Under the pieces are notes generated by a model. It did not search any database. It was not told the DNA's origin and saw only the letters and a program-made list of their open reading frames with translations. A program made the translations under genes and the position numbers. This document shows, one piece after another, positions 23,757 through 34,939 of a stretch of DNA of 64,000 nt (its first letter is position 1; each line of letters starts with the position of its first letter). Source of the stretch: Pyxidicoccus trucidator (GTDB lineage Bacteria; Myxococcota; Myxococcia; Myxococcales; Myxococcaceae); NCBI RefSeq assembly GCF_010894435.1, contig NZ_JAAIXZ010000019.1, positions 124,001 to 188,000 on the forward strand, written 5' to 3'.

Positions 23757-24998
23757 TCAGGTGCCCGCAGCCGCGCGCTGGAGCATCAGCGCGAGCATGT
23801 CCGCGCTGCGCTCGCTGCTGAAGGTCGTCTCGACCTTGCGGCGGCCCGCCTCGCCCAGCCGGTGCGCCTCCTTCGCGTCGCGCGCCACGACCTCCAGCTT
23901 GTCCGCGAGCACCTGCGGCTGCTCCGGCGGCACGAGGATGCCGTCCACTCCGTCGTCCACCAGCTCCGGCACGCCGCCCGCGCCCGTCACCACCACGGGC
24001 ACGCGCATGGCCATGGCCTCCATGATGGCCACGCCCAGCGGCTCCTGGAGGCTCGCCAGCGAGAAGATGTGCGCGCTCTCGATTTCACCGCGCACCTTGT
24101 CCTCGCTCACCGCGCCCAGCAGCGTCACCGCGTCGCCGAGCTTCGTCTCCGCCAGCTTCGCCTCCAGCACCTTGCGGTACGTGGTGCCGCCGGCCTCGTC
24201 CTCGCCCGCAATCGACAGCCGCGCGTCGATGCCCTTCGCGCGGAGGAGGCCCACCGCGTCGATGAGGTCCGCGTGCCCCTTGCAGGGGTTGAGACGGCCG
24301 CACGAGAAGATGCGCAGCGGGCCCTCGCCCGTCCACGCCGTGTACGGCACGGAGCGGTTGAACTTGTGGAGTTCCACGCCCATGGGCGCCAGCTCGATGT
24401 GCCGCGGCAGCGCGCCGGCCAGCTCCTGGTTCACCTCGCCGAGGAGCTTCTTCGTAATCACGAAGGCGAACTTCGCGTGGCGCCACTTCTCCTTCTGGTT
24501 GGGGCCGTAGTCGTACAGCGGCCCGTGCAGCGTCAGGCTGTAGGGCAGCCCCGACAGGAGGTTGGCGAAGAGCGCGACATGCGCCGCGTTGGCGCACGAG
24601 TGCACGTGCACGTGCGACCAGCCCCGCTCACGCGCCAGCGCGGAGAGACGTCCACCCATGACGGCGAAGGCGAGGAGCTGCGCACGCCCCTTGGCGTCGA
24701 GCCCTTCCGCGCGGGCGATGGAGGCGAGGCAGCGAGCCCAGCCCGTGGGCATGGCGCGGGCAATCTCGGCCGCGGCCCGGGCAAGGCCGAAGGCTCCGCG
24801 GGCGCCCGGGGGCGCGAGGTACTCGGTGCGCGACATGGCCTCGCGCGCCCACGAGTGGGAGATGATGCGCGCGGGCGGCGGCCGGGTGGACACCAGCTCC
24901 GGCGACACACCCTTCCCCGGCAGCGCCTGCAGCTCGCGCCAGAAGAAGATGTGCGTCTGGCCGGGGAACTCGGGAATCAGGTAGCCAATCTTCTGCAC
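23757..24998 (-). CDS. epsE: Family-4 glycosyltransferase EpsE
   Basis: GT-B glycosyltransferase of about 413 residues. The N-terminal fold starts with KIGYLIPEFPGQTHIFFWRE and contains HVHVHSCANAAHVALF. The donor half shows LRIFSCGRLNPCKGHADLI, IAGEDEAG and SLQEPLGVAIMEAMAMRVPVVVTGAGGVPELV, the canonical E-x7-E region with conserved glycine-rich loop. Start GTG 24998 follows GGGAAG. The longest frame (to 25130) adds a low-complexity leader and was rejected. It is divergent from the epsD-C-B-A run. It is predicted to add a sugar of the EPS repeat; donor unknown. Confidence 0.86.
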   Translation of the reverse strand: MQKIGYLIPEFPGQTHIFFWRELQALPGKGVSPELVSTRPPPARIISHSWAREAMSRTEYLAPPGARGAFGLARAAAEIARAMPTGWARCLASIARAEGLDAKGRAQLLAFAVMGGRLSALARERGWSHVHVHSCANAAHVALFANLLSGLPYSLTLHGPLYDYGPNQKEKWRHAKFAFVITKKLLGEVNQELAGALPRHIELAPMGVELHKFNRSVPYTAWTGEGPLRIFSCGRLNPCKGHADLIDAVGLLRAKGIDARLSIAGEDEAGGTTYRKVLEAKLAETKLGDAVTLLGAVSEDKVRGEIESAHIFSLASLQEPLGVAIMEAMAMRVPVVVTGAGGVPELVDDGVDGILVPPEQPQVLADKLEVVARDAKEAHRLGEAGRRKVETTFSSERSADMLALMLQRAAAGT

Positions 24999-25157
24999 GG
25001 ACTTCCCATAACACGGCTGGCCGTCAATCTCCGCCCCCCTCCCCCGTGAGAAGCCCGCGAAATCCCTGGGAGCAGGGCACCCTGCCCCCGCCTCCCTGCC
25101 CGCCCGGGCAGGTCGTTGGGCCGCCGCCACGCGTTGCGCTATACCGGGCGCCTCCCC

Positions 25158-25685
25158 ATGGCCGCCGACTCCAGCGCACCTCCCAGCCCCGCGGATGCCG
25201 CTCCGCCCGATAGCTCCGTGCCTTCTCCGGAGCTGCAGCGGCTGTGGTTCGCGCTGGAGCGCCGCGCCTGGACCTACCTCACCGTCGTCCCCGCCCAGCC
25301 CGGCGGGCCCGCGCTCGAGGCCGCCACCGCCATCCTCGAGGCCGGTGCGCCCTACGCGTACTCACAGAAAATCCACCTCCAGGACGCCACCGGCGTCTCT
25401 CCCGGCGACGCCCCGCGCCTCGTCGTCGAGCTGCGCGAGCGCGTCGCCCGGGGTGAGCGCGTCGTCGTCGTCCTCGACTCCCTCCTCACCCACCCCGCCA
25501 GCCTGCCCCTCGCCCTCGCCGCCGACGGCGTCCTGCTGTGCGTCGCGCTCGGTGAGACGGACTTCGGCTCCGCCCGCAAGACGATGGAGTACGTCGGCCC
25601 CGAGCGCTTCGTGGGCAGCGTCATCTTCCCCAGGTCGAAGAAGAAGAAGGCCCGGGCCGCGCAGGACAAGAAGAAGAAGCCATGA
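25158..25685 (+). CDS. Degenerate BY-kinase (CpsD/Wzc-kinase)-like protein
   Basis: 175 residues. The middle and end resemble the ATPase half of bacterial tyrosine kinases of the CpsD/CapB type: YLTVVPAQPGGPALEAATAILEAG aligns with the usual Walker A strand but has no GK[ST] motif. VVVVLDSLLTHPASLPLALAADGVLLCVALGETDFGSARKTMEYVG aligns with the Walker B region ('vllDsPp...aDgvllVv..g.t') and is followed by a KKKK-rich tail instead of a tyrosine cluster. It is therefore probably catalytically dead but may retain the interaction surface for EpsV, which itself lacks the kinase domain. The stop overlaps the epsD start (ATGA), so the two are coupled. Homology is inferred by eye only. Confidence 0.6.
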   Translation: MAADSSAPPSPADAAPPDSSVPSPELQRLWFALERRAWTYLTVVPAQPGGPALEAATAILEAGAPYAYSQKIHLQDATGVSPGDAPRLVVELRERVARGERVVVVLDSLLTHPASLPLALAADGVLLCVALGETDFGSARKTMEYVGPERFVGSVIFPRSKKKKARAAQDKKKKP

Positions 25686-26698
25686 GCACCGCCGCCTCCA
25701 CGCCCCGCCTCAGCGTCGTCATCGCCACCTACAACCGGCTGCCCCTCATCACCCGGCTGCTGTGGCAGCTCGCCGGCCAGACGCTCCCGCCCGAGGACTT
25801 CGAGGTCGTCGTCGTCGATGACGGCTCCAAGGAGCCCGTGCAGGAGCCGCTCCTGTCCCAGAAGCTCCCCTACACCCTGCGCGTGGAGGTGCAGCAGAAC
25901 GCTGGCGCCGCCGCCGCCCGCCACCGCGGAGTGCTCGCCTCGCGCGGCGCGGTGGTGCTCGTCACCGATGACGACATGCAGGTGGCTCCGGACTTCCTGG
26001 AGCGGCACCTCGCCCACCACCCGGAAGGCTCGCGCCATGTGGTGCTCGGCCGCATCCGCCCGGACCCGTCCATCGGCGACATGCCGCTGTTCGAGCGCTG
26101 GTACGCGTACCTCAACAACCGCATGGCCGAGGAGCTGTCCGTCCCCGGTGCCCGCGCTCGCGGCAACCACCTGTACACCGGCAACGTGTCCTTCCCCCGC
26201 GCCGACTACGTGGGCGTGGGCGGCTTCGACAAGTCGCTCGGCCAGTCCGAGGACGTGGAGCTCGGTGTCCGCCTGGAGAAGGCCGGCTGCACCTTCGTCT
26301 TCGCCAGCAGCGCGTACGTGCTGCATGGCAGCGACCACGTGTCCTTCGAGCGCTGGCTCAAGCGCGCCAACCGCTACGGCATGTTCGACACCCAGGTGGC
26401 TCGCAAGCACCCGGACGTGCGCGGCCTCAACCCCTGGCGCCTCCTCTTCGAGACCAACCCGCTGGCCCGCCCGCTGCTCGCCGCCACCGTCGTCGCTCCC
26501 GAGGCCACGCGCCTGCTCACCAACACCGTGATGAACGTCGCCAAGACGGCCGACAAGCTGGGCCTGGAGAAGGCCGCCTTCGCCGGCACCTCCGTGGTGT
26601 ACGGCATGGAGTACCTGCGCGGCGCCCGCAACGAGGCTGGTGGTTGGACGGGCATCGCCCGCGAGGTCGCCCGCTACCTGCAAGGGCGGGGAGAGTAG
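25682..26698 (+). CDS. epsD: Family-2 glycosyltransferase EpsD
   Basis: A soluble 338-residue GT-A enzyme. The fold opens with LSVVIATYNRLPLITRLLWQL and VVVVDDGSKEP. The metal-binding motif is TDDDMQ (about residues 98-103), and the acceptor region includes TGNVSFPRADYVGVGGFD and QSEDVELGVRLEKAG, whose ED pair provides the likely catalytic base. There are no membrane helices. Translation is coupled to the upstream kinase-like gene, and epsC follows within 30 bp. It is predicted to add one sugar to the cytosolic lipid-linked EPS repeat. Confidence 0.88.
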   Translation: MSTAASTPRLSVVIATYNRLPLITRLLWQLAGQTLPPEDFEVVVVDDGSKEPVQEPLLSQKLPYTLRVEVQQNAGAAAARHRGVLASRGAVVLVTDDDMQVAPDFLERHLAHHPEGSRHVVLGRIRPDPSIGDMPLFERWYAYLNNRMAEELSVPGARARGNHLYTGNVSFPRADYVGVGGFDKSLGQSEDVELGVRLEKAGCTFVFASSAYVLHGSDHVSFERWLKRANRYGMFDTQVARKHPDVRGLNPWRLLFETNPLARPLLAATVVAPEATRLLTNTVMNVAKTADKLGLEKAAFAGTSVVYGMEYLRGARNEAGGWTGIAREVARYLQGRGE

Positions 26699-26725
26699 TT
26701 GGGCACCATGAAGCGGAGGACGTCG

Positions 26726-27262
26726 ATGATTGGCTCGCTCGTCACGGACGCACTGGAGCTGGCGAAGGCCGCCAATGGCACCACGGACGCGAAGTCCATC
26801 GCCAAGGTGGTGCTCACCAGCGACTCGTATCGGATTACCGCGCTCAACCGCGCCCGCGAGGCCGCGCTCGCCTTCCGGATTCCCCTCGTCAACCACGTGC
26901 TGCGCGTGGCGCAGACGGCGGTGATGGGGATTGAAATCGGCAAGGACGTGACGCTCGGCAGGGGCGTGTACTTCGTGCACAGCCTGGGCGTCGTCATCGG
27001 CGGCGACGCGAAGATTGGCGACCGCGTGCGCTTCTACGGCAACAACACCGTCGGGACCGCCAAGGACAACGGCTACCCCGTCATCGAGGATGACGTGTGG
27101 ATTGGCGCCGGCGCCCGCATCCTCGGGCCGATACGCATCGGCGCCCGCTCGCGCATCGGCGCGAATGCGGTGGTGCTCCAGGACGTTCCTCCCGACAGCG
27201 TGGCCGTGGGCATTCCCGCCCGCATCTTCCCGCGCAAGGACAAGGACGACGTGGTGCTCTGA
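26726..27262 (+). CDS. epsC: Hexapeptide-repeat acetyltransferase, serine acetyltransferase-like (EpsC)
   Basis: 178 residues from ATG 26726, chosen because GGAGGA lies 5 bp upstream; ATG 26708 and TTG 26699 would add residues without a good site. The second half is a left-handed beta-helix of hexapeptide repeats (IEIGKDVTLGRGVYFVHSLGVVIGGDAKIGDRVRFYGNNTVG; VIEDDVWIGAGARILGPIRIGARSRIGANAVVLQDVP) with the conserved histidine in FVHS. Annotation as serine acetyltransferase is a family label. Inside an EPS operon it more likely O- or N-acetylates a sugar of the repeat unit using acetyl-CoA. The gene is followed by epsB with a 42-bp gap. Confidence 0.85.
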   Translation: MIGSLVTDALELAKAANGTTDAKSIAKVVLTSDSYRITALNRAREAALAFRIPLVNHVLRVAQTAVMGIEIGKDVTLGRGVYFVHSLGVVIGGDAKIGDRVRFYGNNTVGTAKDNGYPVIEDDVWIGAGARILGPIRIGARSRIGANAVVLQDVPPDSVAVGIPARIFPRKDKDDVVL

Positions 27263-27304
27263 GGCGCCTCGCTGTCGGCGCCCCACCGGGGGGAGATGAA
27301 GCTC

Positions 27305-29548
27305 ATGGAGGTTGGTGTGAAGCGTGCTCGGATGAAGGCTGGCGCGGCCGTACTGTCGTGCGCCCTGCTGGCGGGTGGGACGGTGGCGGTGGCGCGGGCC
27401 ACCGGGGTGACGGGCGAGGGTGACGCGGACACGGCGGGCACGGGTGGCTCGGGCGCGGCGGAGCAGGCTCCGGGCTCCGGCAGCCCGGCAACGGGCTCGG
27501 CGGCGGCTCCCGGCGCGACGGAGGCTGCGTCCACGGCCCCGGTGCCGCTCTACGACGGCGGGCTCTCCGCCGGATGGAATGACATCGGCTGGGCGCCTCG
27601 CGAGCTTCCCAAGGGGGCTCCCGCGCGCATGCGCCTGTTCAACTACGGCGGGTGGATTCTCTACCGGCCGAAGCTGGAGGGCTCCTTCGGCGCGCTCGCG
27701 TTCCGCGTCAGCTCTCCGGAGTCCTACGGCGAGTTCCTGGAGGTGCGGCTCGACGCCCCCGGCGCCGCCTCCTTCCCCCGCGTCCCGATTACCCCCGAGC
27801 TCCAGGTCCGCAAGGACGGCGAGTGGACGGAGGTCGTCATTCCCATGGAGCTGCTCAACCCGCGCGGCGAGGCGTTCGACCGCGTGGTGCTGCGCGCCTC
27901 CAAGGACGTGGGCCGCGACTGGGTGCTCTTCGACAAGGTGGCGCTCGTCCCGCTGCCTCCCGAGGTGGCCGCCGCGCTCGCCGCCGGGGGTGGACGCTCC
28001 GGCAAGGGCAGTGGCCGCGAGGCGCGCATGTCCATCGACTGCACCGCGCCCGGCCACCGCATCAGCCCGCTCATCTACGGCATCGCCTTCGACGGGCTGC
28101 AGGAGAAGAAGGACAAGCACCAGTACCGCCTGGGCGCCACCACCCGCCGCTGGGGCGGCAACCCCACGTCCCGCTACAACTGGAAGCTGGGCGGCGCGTG
28201 GAACACCGCCAACGACTGGTTCTACCAGAACGTCGACATCGGCTTCAGCGCCGACGACTTCCTCGAGGCCAACCGCAAGAACAACATGCAGTCCGCCCTC
28301 ACCGTGCCCCTGCTGGGCTGGGTGGCCAAGGACACGAAGTCCGTCGGCTTCCCCGTGTCCCGCTTCGGCCCGCAGCAGCGCGAGGACAGCGGCGGCGGCA
28401 ACGGACTGGCGCGCGACGGCACCCCGCTCAAGCCCGGTGAGCCCTCGATTACCAGCGTGGAGGCGCCGCCCGAGTTCGTCGCCGAGTGGGTGACGTCCAT
28501 CCGCGAGAAGGACAAGGCCCGCGGCCAGCGCAGCGTCCAGATGTACATCCTGGACAACGAGCCCATGCTCTGGAACTCCACGCACCGCGACGTGTTCCCG
28601 GAGCCGCTCGGCTACGACGAGCTGATGAAGCGGACGATTGCGTACGGCACCGCCGTGCGGAAGGCGGACCCCGACGGCCTCATCGCCGGCCCCGCCGAGT
28701 GGGGCTGGACGAACTACCTCTGGTCCGCCGCCGACTTCGCGCCCGGGAAGATGAACCACTCGGACCGGCGCGCCCATGGCGACCTGCCGCTCATCGCCTG
28801 GTACCTGCGGCAGTTGCGCGAGCACGAGAAGAAGACGGGCGTGCGCATCCTCGACGTGGTGGACCTGCACTTCTACCCGCAGACCAACGTGGGCGTGGGC
28901 CTGGAAGGCAACACGGACAAGGAGACCAACGCGCGCCGCATCCGCAGCGTGCGCGGCCTGTGGGACCCGACCTACAAGGACGAGTCCTGGATTGGCGAGC
29001 CCGTCCGCCTCATCCCCCGCATGAAGGAGTGGATTGCCGAGAACTACCCCGGCCGCACCATCTCCATCGGCGAGTACAACTTCGGCGCCTTCCGGCACAT
29101 GAGCGGCGGACTCGCGCAGGCCGAGGCCCTGGGCCGCTTCGCGCAAGAGAACATCTACTCCGCCTTCTTCTGGCAGTACCCCACCGACGGCTCGCCCGTG
29201 TTCTGGGCGTTCCGCGCGTACCGCGACTTCGACGGCAAGGGCGGCCGCTTCCAGGACAACTGGGTGCCCGCGAAGGCCGCGGAGAACACCAGCCTGTTCG
29301 TCTCGCGCGACGACTCGGGGAAGAAGCTGGTGGCCGTCGTCCTCAACCTCGACCCGGACCAGGCCGCACAGGCGCAGATTGAACTGAAGGGCTGCGGTAC
29401 GCTCGACAGTGTGCGCGTGCTCGGCTACTCGGGCGCACCCGGGGGCTTCACCGAGCAGTCTCCCGGCGCGAAGGCGGAGGGCTCGCTCACGCAGCGCCTG
29501 CCGCCCTATTCCATGACAGTGCTCGACCTGACGGTGAAGAAGCCATGA
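27305..29548 (+). CDS. epsB: Exported family-44 glycoside hydrolase EpsB
   Basis: About 747 residues with an N-terminal signal peptide (RARMKAGAAVLSCALLAGG) and a Ser/Gly/Ala-rich linker. A jelly-roll-like module (~75-230; SAGWNDIGWAPRELPKG...) precedes a GH44 catalytic domain: ISPLIYGIAFDG, YRLGATTRRWGGNPTSRYNW, NTANDWFYQN, the acid/base in DNEPMLW (Glu ~419) and the nucleophile in GEYNFGAF (Glu ~590). A C-terminal beta-sandwich follows. Both catalytic glutamates appear present. GH44 enzymes cut beta-1,4-glucan or xyloglucan chains, so EpsB may trim or release EPS. Start ATG 27305 follows GGGGGGAG; GTG 27317 with GGAGG is equally good. The stop overlaps epsA (ATGA). Confidence 0.85.
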   Translation: MEVGVKRARMKAGAAVLSCALLAGGTVAVARATGVTGEGDADTAGTGGSGAAEQAPGSGSPATGSAAAPGATEAASTAPVPLYDGGLSAGWNDIGWAPRELPKGAPARMRLFNYGGWILYRPKLEGSFGALAFRVSSPESYGEFLEVRLDAPGAASFPRVPITPELQVRKDGEWTEVVIPMELLNPRGEAFDRVVLRASKDVGRDWVLFDKVALVPLPPEVAAALAAGGGRSGKGSGREARMSIDCTAPGHRISPLIYGIAFDGLQEKKDKHQYRLGATTRRWGGNPTSRYNWKLGGAWNTANDWFYQNVDIGFSADDFLEANRKNNMQSALTVPLLGWVAKDTKSVGFPVSRFGPQQREDSGGGNGLARDGTPLKPGEPSITSVEAPPEFVAEWVTSIREKDKARGQRSVQMYILDNEPMLWNSTHRDVFPEPLGYDELMKRTIAYGTAVRKADPDGLIAGPAEWGWTNYLWSAADFAPGKMNHSDRRAHGDLPLIAWYLRQLREHEKKTGVRILDVVDLHFYPQTNVGVGLEGNTDKETNARRIRSVRGLWDPTYKDESWIGEPVRLIPRMKEWIAENYPGRTISIGEYNFGAFRHMSGGLAQAEALGRFAQENIYSAFFWQYPTDGSPVFWAFRAYRDFDGKGGRFQDNWVPAKAAENTSLFVSRDDSGKKLVAVVLNLDPDQAAQAQIELKGCGTLDSVRVLGYSGAPGGFTEQSPGAKAEGSLTQRLPPYSMTVLDLTVKKP

Positions 29549-30348
29549 ACGCCGCCTCCCCTTCGACGTCCTCCTTCACCACCGGCCGGCCGCGCCTGCG
29601 CATCGGCCAGCTCGCCATCGACCAGCTCACCTTCGAGGACGCCATCCGCGAGATTGGCCGACTCGTCGACCTGCACCAGGGCGGCTACGTCTTCACCGCC
29701 AACGTGGACCACGTGGTGCTCGCCGAGGACAACGTCCAGTTCCGCGAGGCGTACTCTCGCGCCACGATTTCCGTCGTGGATGGCATGCCGATTGTCTGGG
29801 CCTCGAAGGCCATGGACGTGTCGCTGCCGGAGCGGATTGCCGGCTCGGACCTCATCCTCCCGCTGATGCAGGTGGGCGCCGAGCGGAAGTGGCGCGTGTA
29901 CCTGATGGGCGCGGGCCCGGGTGTGGCGGAGAAGGTGGCCAACATCGTCCGCGAGAAGTACGGGATTGAGGTGGTGGGCTGGGACTCGCCCATGGTCCGC
30001 CTGGACGCGGGCGACGCGCAGAACGACCCGATTGTCGCGAAGATTCGCGAGAAGGACCCGCACCTGCTCCTCGTGGCGCTCGGCAGCCCGAAGCAGGAGG
30101 TGTGGATTTCGCAGGTGTCCCACAAGCTGGGGCCCACCGTGGCGATTGGGATTGGCGCCGGGTTCGACTTCATCGCCGGGACGGCGAAGCGTGCTCCGCA
30201 GTGGATTTCGCGCGCGGGGTTCGAGTGGCTGTACCGCCTGGTCAATGAGCCGAAGCGACTGTGGCGGCGGTACATCCTGAATGACTCGCGCTTCGCCACG
30301 ATTCTGCTGCGCGAGTTCTGGCAGCGGACGGGTGGCAAGCCGGAGTAG
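29545..30348 (+). CDS. epsA: WecG/TagA/CpsF-family glycosyltransferase EpsA
   Basis: 267 residues with the GT26 layout: FTANVDHVVLAEDN, VVDGMPIVWASKAM, RIAGSDLILPLM, VYLMGAGPGVAEKVA, LLLVALGSPKQEVWI and IGAGFDFIAGTAKRAPQW, followed by EWLYRLVNEPKRLWRRYI. The aspartate of VDGMP corresponds to the catalytic residue in TagA. These enzymes add the second sugar, often ManNAcA or ManNAc, onto the primed lipid carrier. The protein has no membrane helices and probably docks through its basic C-terminus. It is the last gene of the plus-strand eps run, translationally coupled to epsB. Confidence 0.9.
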   Translation: MNAASPSTSSFTTGRPRLRIGQLAIDQLTFEDAIREIGRLVDLHQGGYVFTANVDHVVLAEDNVQFREAYSRATISVVDGMPIVWASKAMDVSLPERIAGSDLILPLMQVGAERKWRVYLMGAGPGVAEKVANIVREKYGIEVVGWDSPMVRLDAGDAQNDPIVAKIREKDPHLLLVALGSPKQEVWISQVSHKLGPTVAIGIGAGFDFIAGTAKRAPQWISRAGFEWLYRLVNEPKRLWRRYILNDSRFATILLREFWQRTGGKPE

Positions 30349-30384
30349 GCGTCACCCCGCGTACGAGCCCCTCGCGCACATGGT

Positions 30385-30406
30385 GGCCAGCGGACGCTCG
30401 CTGGCC
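30385..30406 (+). terminator. Hairpin downstream of epsA
   Basis: GGCCAGCG and CGCTGGCC form a perfect 8-bp stem around GACGCT, about 37 bp after the epsA stop. There is no T-run. It is a possible end of the epsD-A transcription unit. Confidence 0.45.
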
Positions 30407-30479
30407 CTGAGCGTGGCGGCCGGGAAGACCTGCCCATCCAGGCTGGTATGATGGGATTGTTAGGATTCCGGGAAAATCC

Positions 30480-32624
30480 ATGTCAGCGCGTCTTTCGTTG
30501 GGTGAAGTGCCGATGAAGGCCACAGCCGGTCGCGGTGTGGATCCACTGCTGTCGGTGCAGGTTGGCGAGTACGTCATCCAGGAGCGCATCGGCGAGGGAG
30601 GCATGGGCGTCGTCTACCGCGCCAGCCATCCGCTCATCGGCAAGGAGGTCGCCATCAAGGTGCTGCGGCCGGAGCTCGTCTCCGAGCAACAGGTGGAGCG
30701 GCTGCTCATCGAGGCCCGCTCGGTGAATGCCATCCGGCACCCGGGCATCATCGACATCTTCGGCTTCGGCAAGCTCCCAGATGGCCGGCCCTACATCACC
30801 ATGGAGCTCCTCCAGGGCGTGACGCTGGGCGACCTCATCCGCCAGCAGGAACGGCTGGACGTGGGCACGACGGTCTGGGTTCTCGACCAGATGCTCGCCG
30901 CGCTCGGGGCCGCGCACCGGGCCGGCGTGGTCCACCGTGACTTGAAGCCGGGCAACGTGTTCCTCGCGGGCTCCGTGGAGGGCGCGCGCACCATCAAGCT
31001 GGTGGACTTCGGCATCGCCAAGATTCTGCAGGCCCATGACGGGCCCACCACCGTCGACGGCTCCATCCTCGGGACGCCGGAGTTCATGTCCCCCGAGCAG
31101 ATTCGCGGCAAGCCCGTGGGCCCGGCGACGGACCTCTACGCCGTGGGCGTCATGGCGTTCCAGATGCTCACCGGCGCGCGGCCGTTCAACGGCGAGCCCC
31201 TGCAGATCCTCTTCGCGCACGTCGAGCAACAGCCACCGCTGCCCTCCTCGCGGGTGCCGGGGATTCCTTCCGAGCTCGACACGCTGATCCTCCATCTGCT
31301 GGCGAAGGACCCCGCCCTGCGGCCCGAGTCGGCGGAGGCCGTGCGGCAGACGCTGAAGCGCATTCCTGTTTCCCAGCCCGAGCTCACGCGGTCCCTCGCG
31401 CGGCTGCCCGAGGCCACCCTCACCCTCGCGAGTGCGGCGGAGAGTGAGACGACGCGCACGACGCCCTCCATGGAGGTGCCCCGGACGTTTCCTTCTGTTT
31501 CTGTTCCTGCCCCTGTGTCTGTTCCTGCCCCTGTTTCTGTTCCTGCCCCTGCATCCGGGCAGTGGCGGCGGGCAGTCGTCGGGGCGGTACTGCTCGCGGG
31601 GTTGGGTGGGGGTGCGTTCTTCCTCTGGCCCTCGCGGGTTCCGCGCTCTGCTCCCGAGCCGGCCCCTGTCAGCGCGGTGACCGCACCGGTGGCAGGGGTC
31701 GCTCCGCCGCCGCCCGTGGTCGTCGCGGCGAAGCCCGAGGAGGCGGCTCCCACTCAAGAGCAGGAGGCCATTGCTCCTGATGCCCAGACGCCGCCTGTCG
31801 CGGAGGTTGCCGCGGAGGTATCGCCTACGGTGGATCCGGAGGGGCAGCCCTCCAGAACGGAGGAGGCTTCTCGCGCGGGCACGGCGTCGAAGCTCGCGCT
31901 CAAGAGCAAGCAGCAGCGCGAAGGTGCCCTACGCAAGTCCGCCTTGCCCCCGACGTCCGAAGTCGCGGTGGGCCCGGACCCCGCCTTGGACGAGGTGCAT
32001 GCGGCGGCGGTCGCTCCTCCTCCAGAGGAACCCCGGGCCCCCGTGCTTCCTCGCGACGGACGGCAGCCCTCGGACGCGCGGCTCGCGCGACGGCTAAGCC
32101 AGTTGGAGACGCAGTACCAGCAACAGGCGGCAGGGCGCGACTCGTCACGGGAGCTTGCTCGTGAGCTGGTGAGACTCCACGGGGCCGCGGTGAAGGCGAC
32201 CACCGCCACCGAGCGCATGGATGTGCAGCGAGGACTGGATGCGTGGCAGCAACGCCTGCGACAGCCCTCCATGCCGCAGAAGCCACAGCCCCTGCAGGCG
32301 ACTCCGGTGGAGACCCCGGCTCCCAAGCCCGTGGTGCAGGAGTACGCACCTCCGGCGCCTACCTCCGGCAAGACGGCCCAGGAGCGCGTGAAGGACCTTC
32401 AGCTGGGACTGGTCCGCGAGATTGACGAGGCCGAACGGTGGCTGCGTGCCAGGGTGGGTGACGCGGCCAATGGCTCGCAGGCAGTGGCGGACCTCCAGCG
32501 GCTCCGCCAGCGAGCGCAGACCGCAGTCACCGCCCAGGAGCGAACCGCCCTCCGGAATGAGCTCTCCGCGTGGAAGCGGCTGCGTGAGCGCGCTGGGAGC
32601 GGAGCTGCCTCCGAGAGCCACTGA
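30480..32624 (+). CDS. Transmembrane Ser/Thr protein kinase (tandem copy 1)
   Basis: 714 residues. The N-terminal Hanks-type kinase domain (~31-295) is complete: glycine loop GEGGMGVVY (38-46), VAIK with Lys60, catalytic HRDLKPGN (~154-161), DFGIAK (Asp176), activation-segment GTPEFMSPEQ. A Ser/Pro linker with three VSVPAP repeats leads to one membrane helix (~365-384; VVGAVLLAGLGGGAFFLWP). The ~330-residue C-terminal part is Ala/Pro/Glu-rich with helical stretches and would be periplasmic. ATG 30480 is used; ATG 30513 with GGTGAAG is an alternative. The next gene is a clear paralogue. Substrate unknown. Confidence 0.88.
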   Translation: MSARLSLGEVPMKATAGRGVDPLLSVQVGEYVIQERIGEGGMGVVYRASHPLIGKEVAIKVLRPELVSEQQVERLLIEARSVNAIRHPGIIDIFGFGKLPDGRPYITMELLQGVTLGDLIRQQERLDVGTTVWVLDQMLAALGAAHRAGVVHRDLKPGNVFLAGSVEGARTIKLVDFGIAKILQAHDGPTTVDGSILGTPEFMSPEQIRGKPVGPATDLYAVGVMAFQMLTGARPFNGEPLQILFAHVEQQPPLPSSRVPGIPSELDTLILHLLAKDPALRPESAEAVRQTLKRIPVSQPELTRSLARLPEATLTLASAAESETTRTTPSMEVPRTFPSVSVPAPVSVPAPVSVPAPASGQWRRAVVGAVLLAGLGGGAFFLWPSRVPRSAPEPAPVSAVTAPVAGVAPPPPVVVAAKPEEAAPTQEQEAIAPDAQTPPVAEVAAEVSPTVDPEGQPSRTEEASRAGTASKLALKSKQQREGALRKSALPPTSEVAVGPDPALDEVHAAAVAPPPEEPRAPVLPRDGRQPSDARLARRLSQLETQYQQQAAGRDSSRELARELVRLHGAAVKATTATERMDVQRGLDAWQQRLRQPSMPQKPQPLQATPVETPAPKPVVQEYAPPAPTSGKTAQERVKDLQLGLVREIDEAERWLRARVGDAANGSQAVADLQRLRQRAQTAVTAQERTALRNELSAWKRLRERAGSGAASESH
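31497..31550 (+). repeat. 18-bp tandem repeat x3 in the kinase linker
   Basis: Three head-to-tail units (GTTTCTGTTCCTGCCCCT, the second with one G-for-T change) encode VSVPAP three times just before the membrane helix. Their low GC content and T-rich codons contrast with the flanks, suggesting recent slippage expansion. Confidence 0.85.
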
Positions 32625-32881
32625 GCCCGGCCACGGCCAGGCTTCACCCTCCGTGAACGTCAGGTGCGCGGTGGTCCCAATGCGGAGATTGTCTCCGCAC
32701 CACAGAACCTTGGACGCGTCGCACGGCAGCTCCTGAGGTTGCCGCGACCCACCGTCAGTCCATGGTCCAGGATTGACGACCCAAGTACCTGCCCGGCGTC
32801 TGTCCTGGCTTCCACACAGCCAGCCTGCTCAGGCGGTATAACCGCCATCGCGGCTTCCCTTGGAAGCCCACTGGCGAGGCA

Positions 32882-34939
<2,058 letters not shown>

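Noticed and set aside
25352..29146. 1264-residue minus-strand frame across epsD-epsB
   Set aside because: Shadow frame of coupled eps genes, without motifs or a start region.
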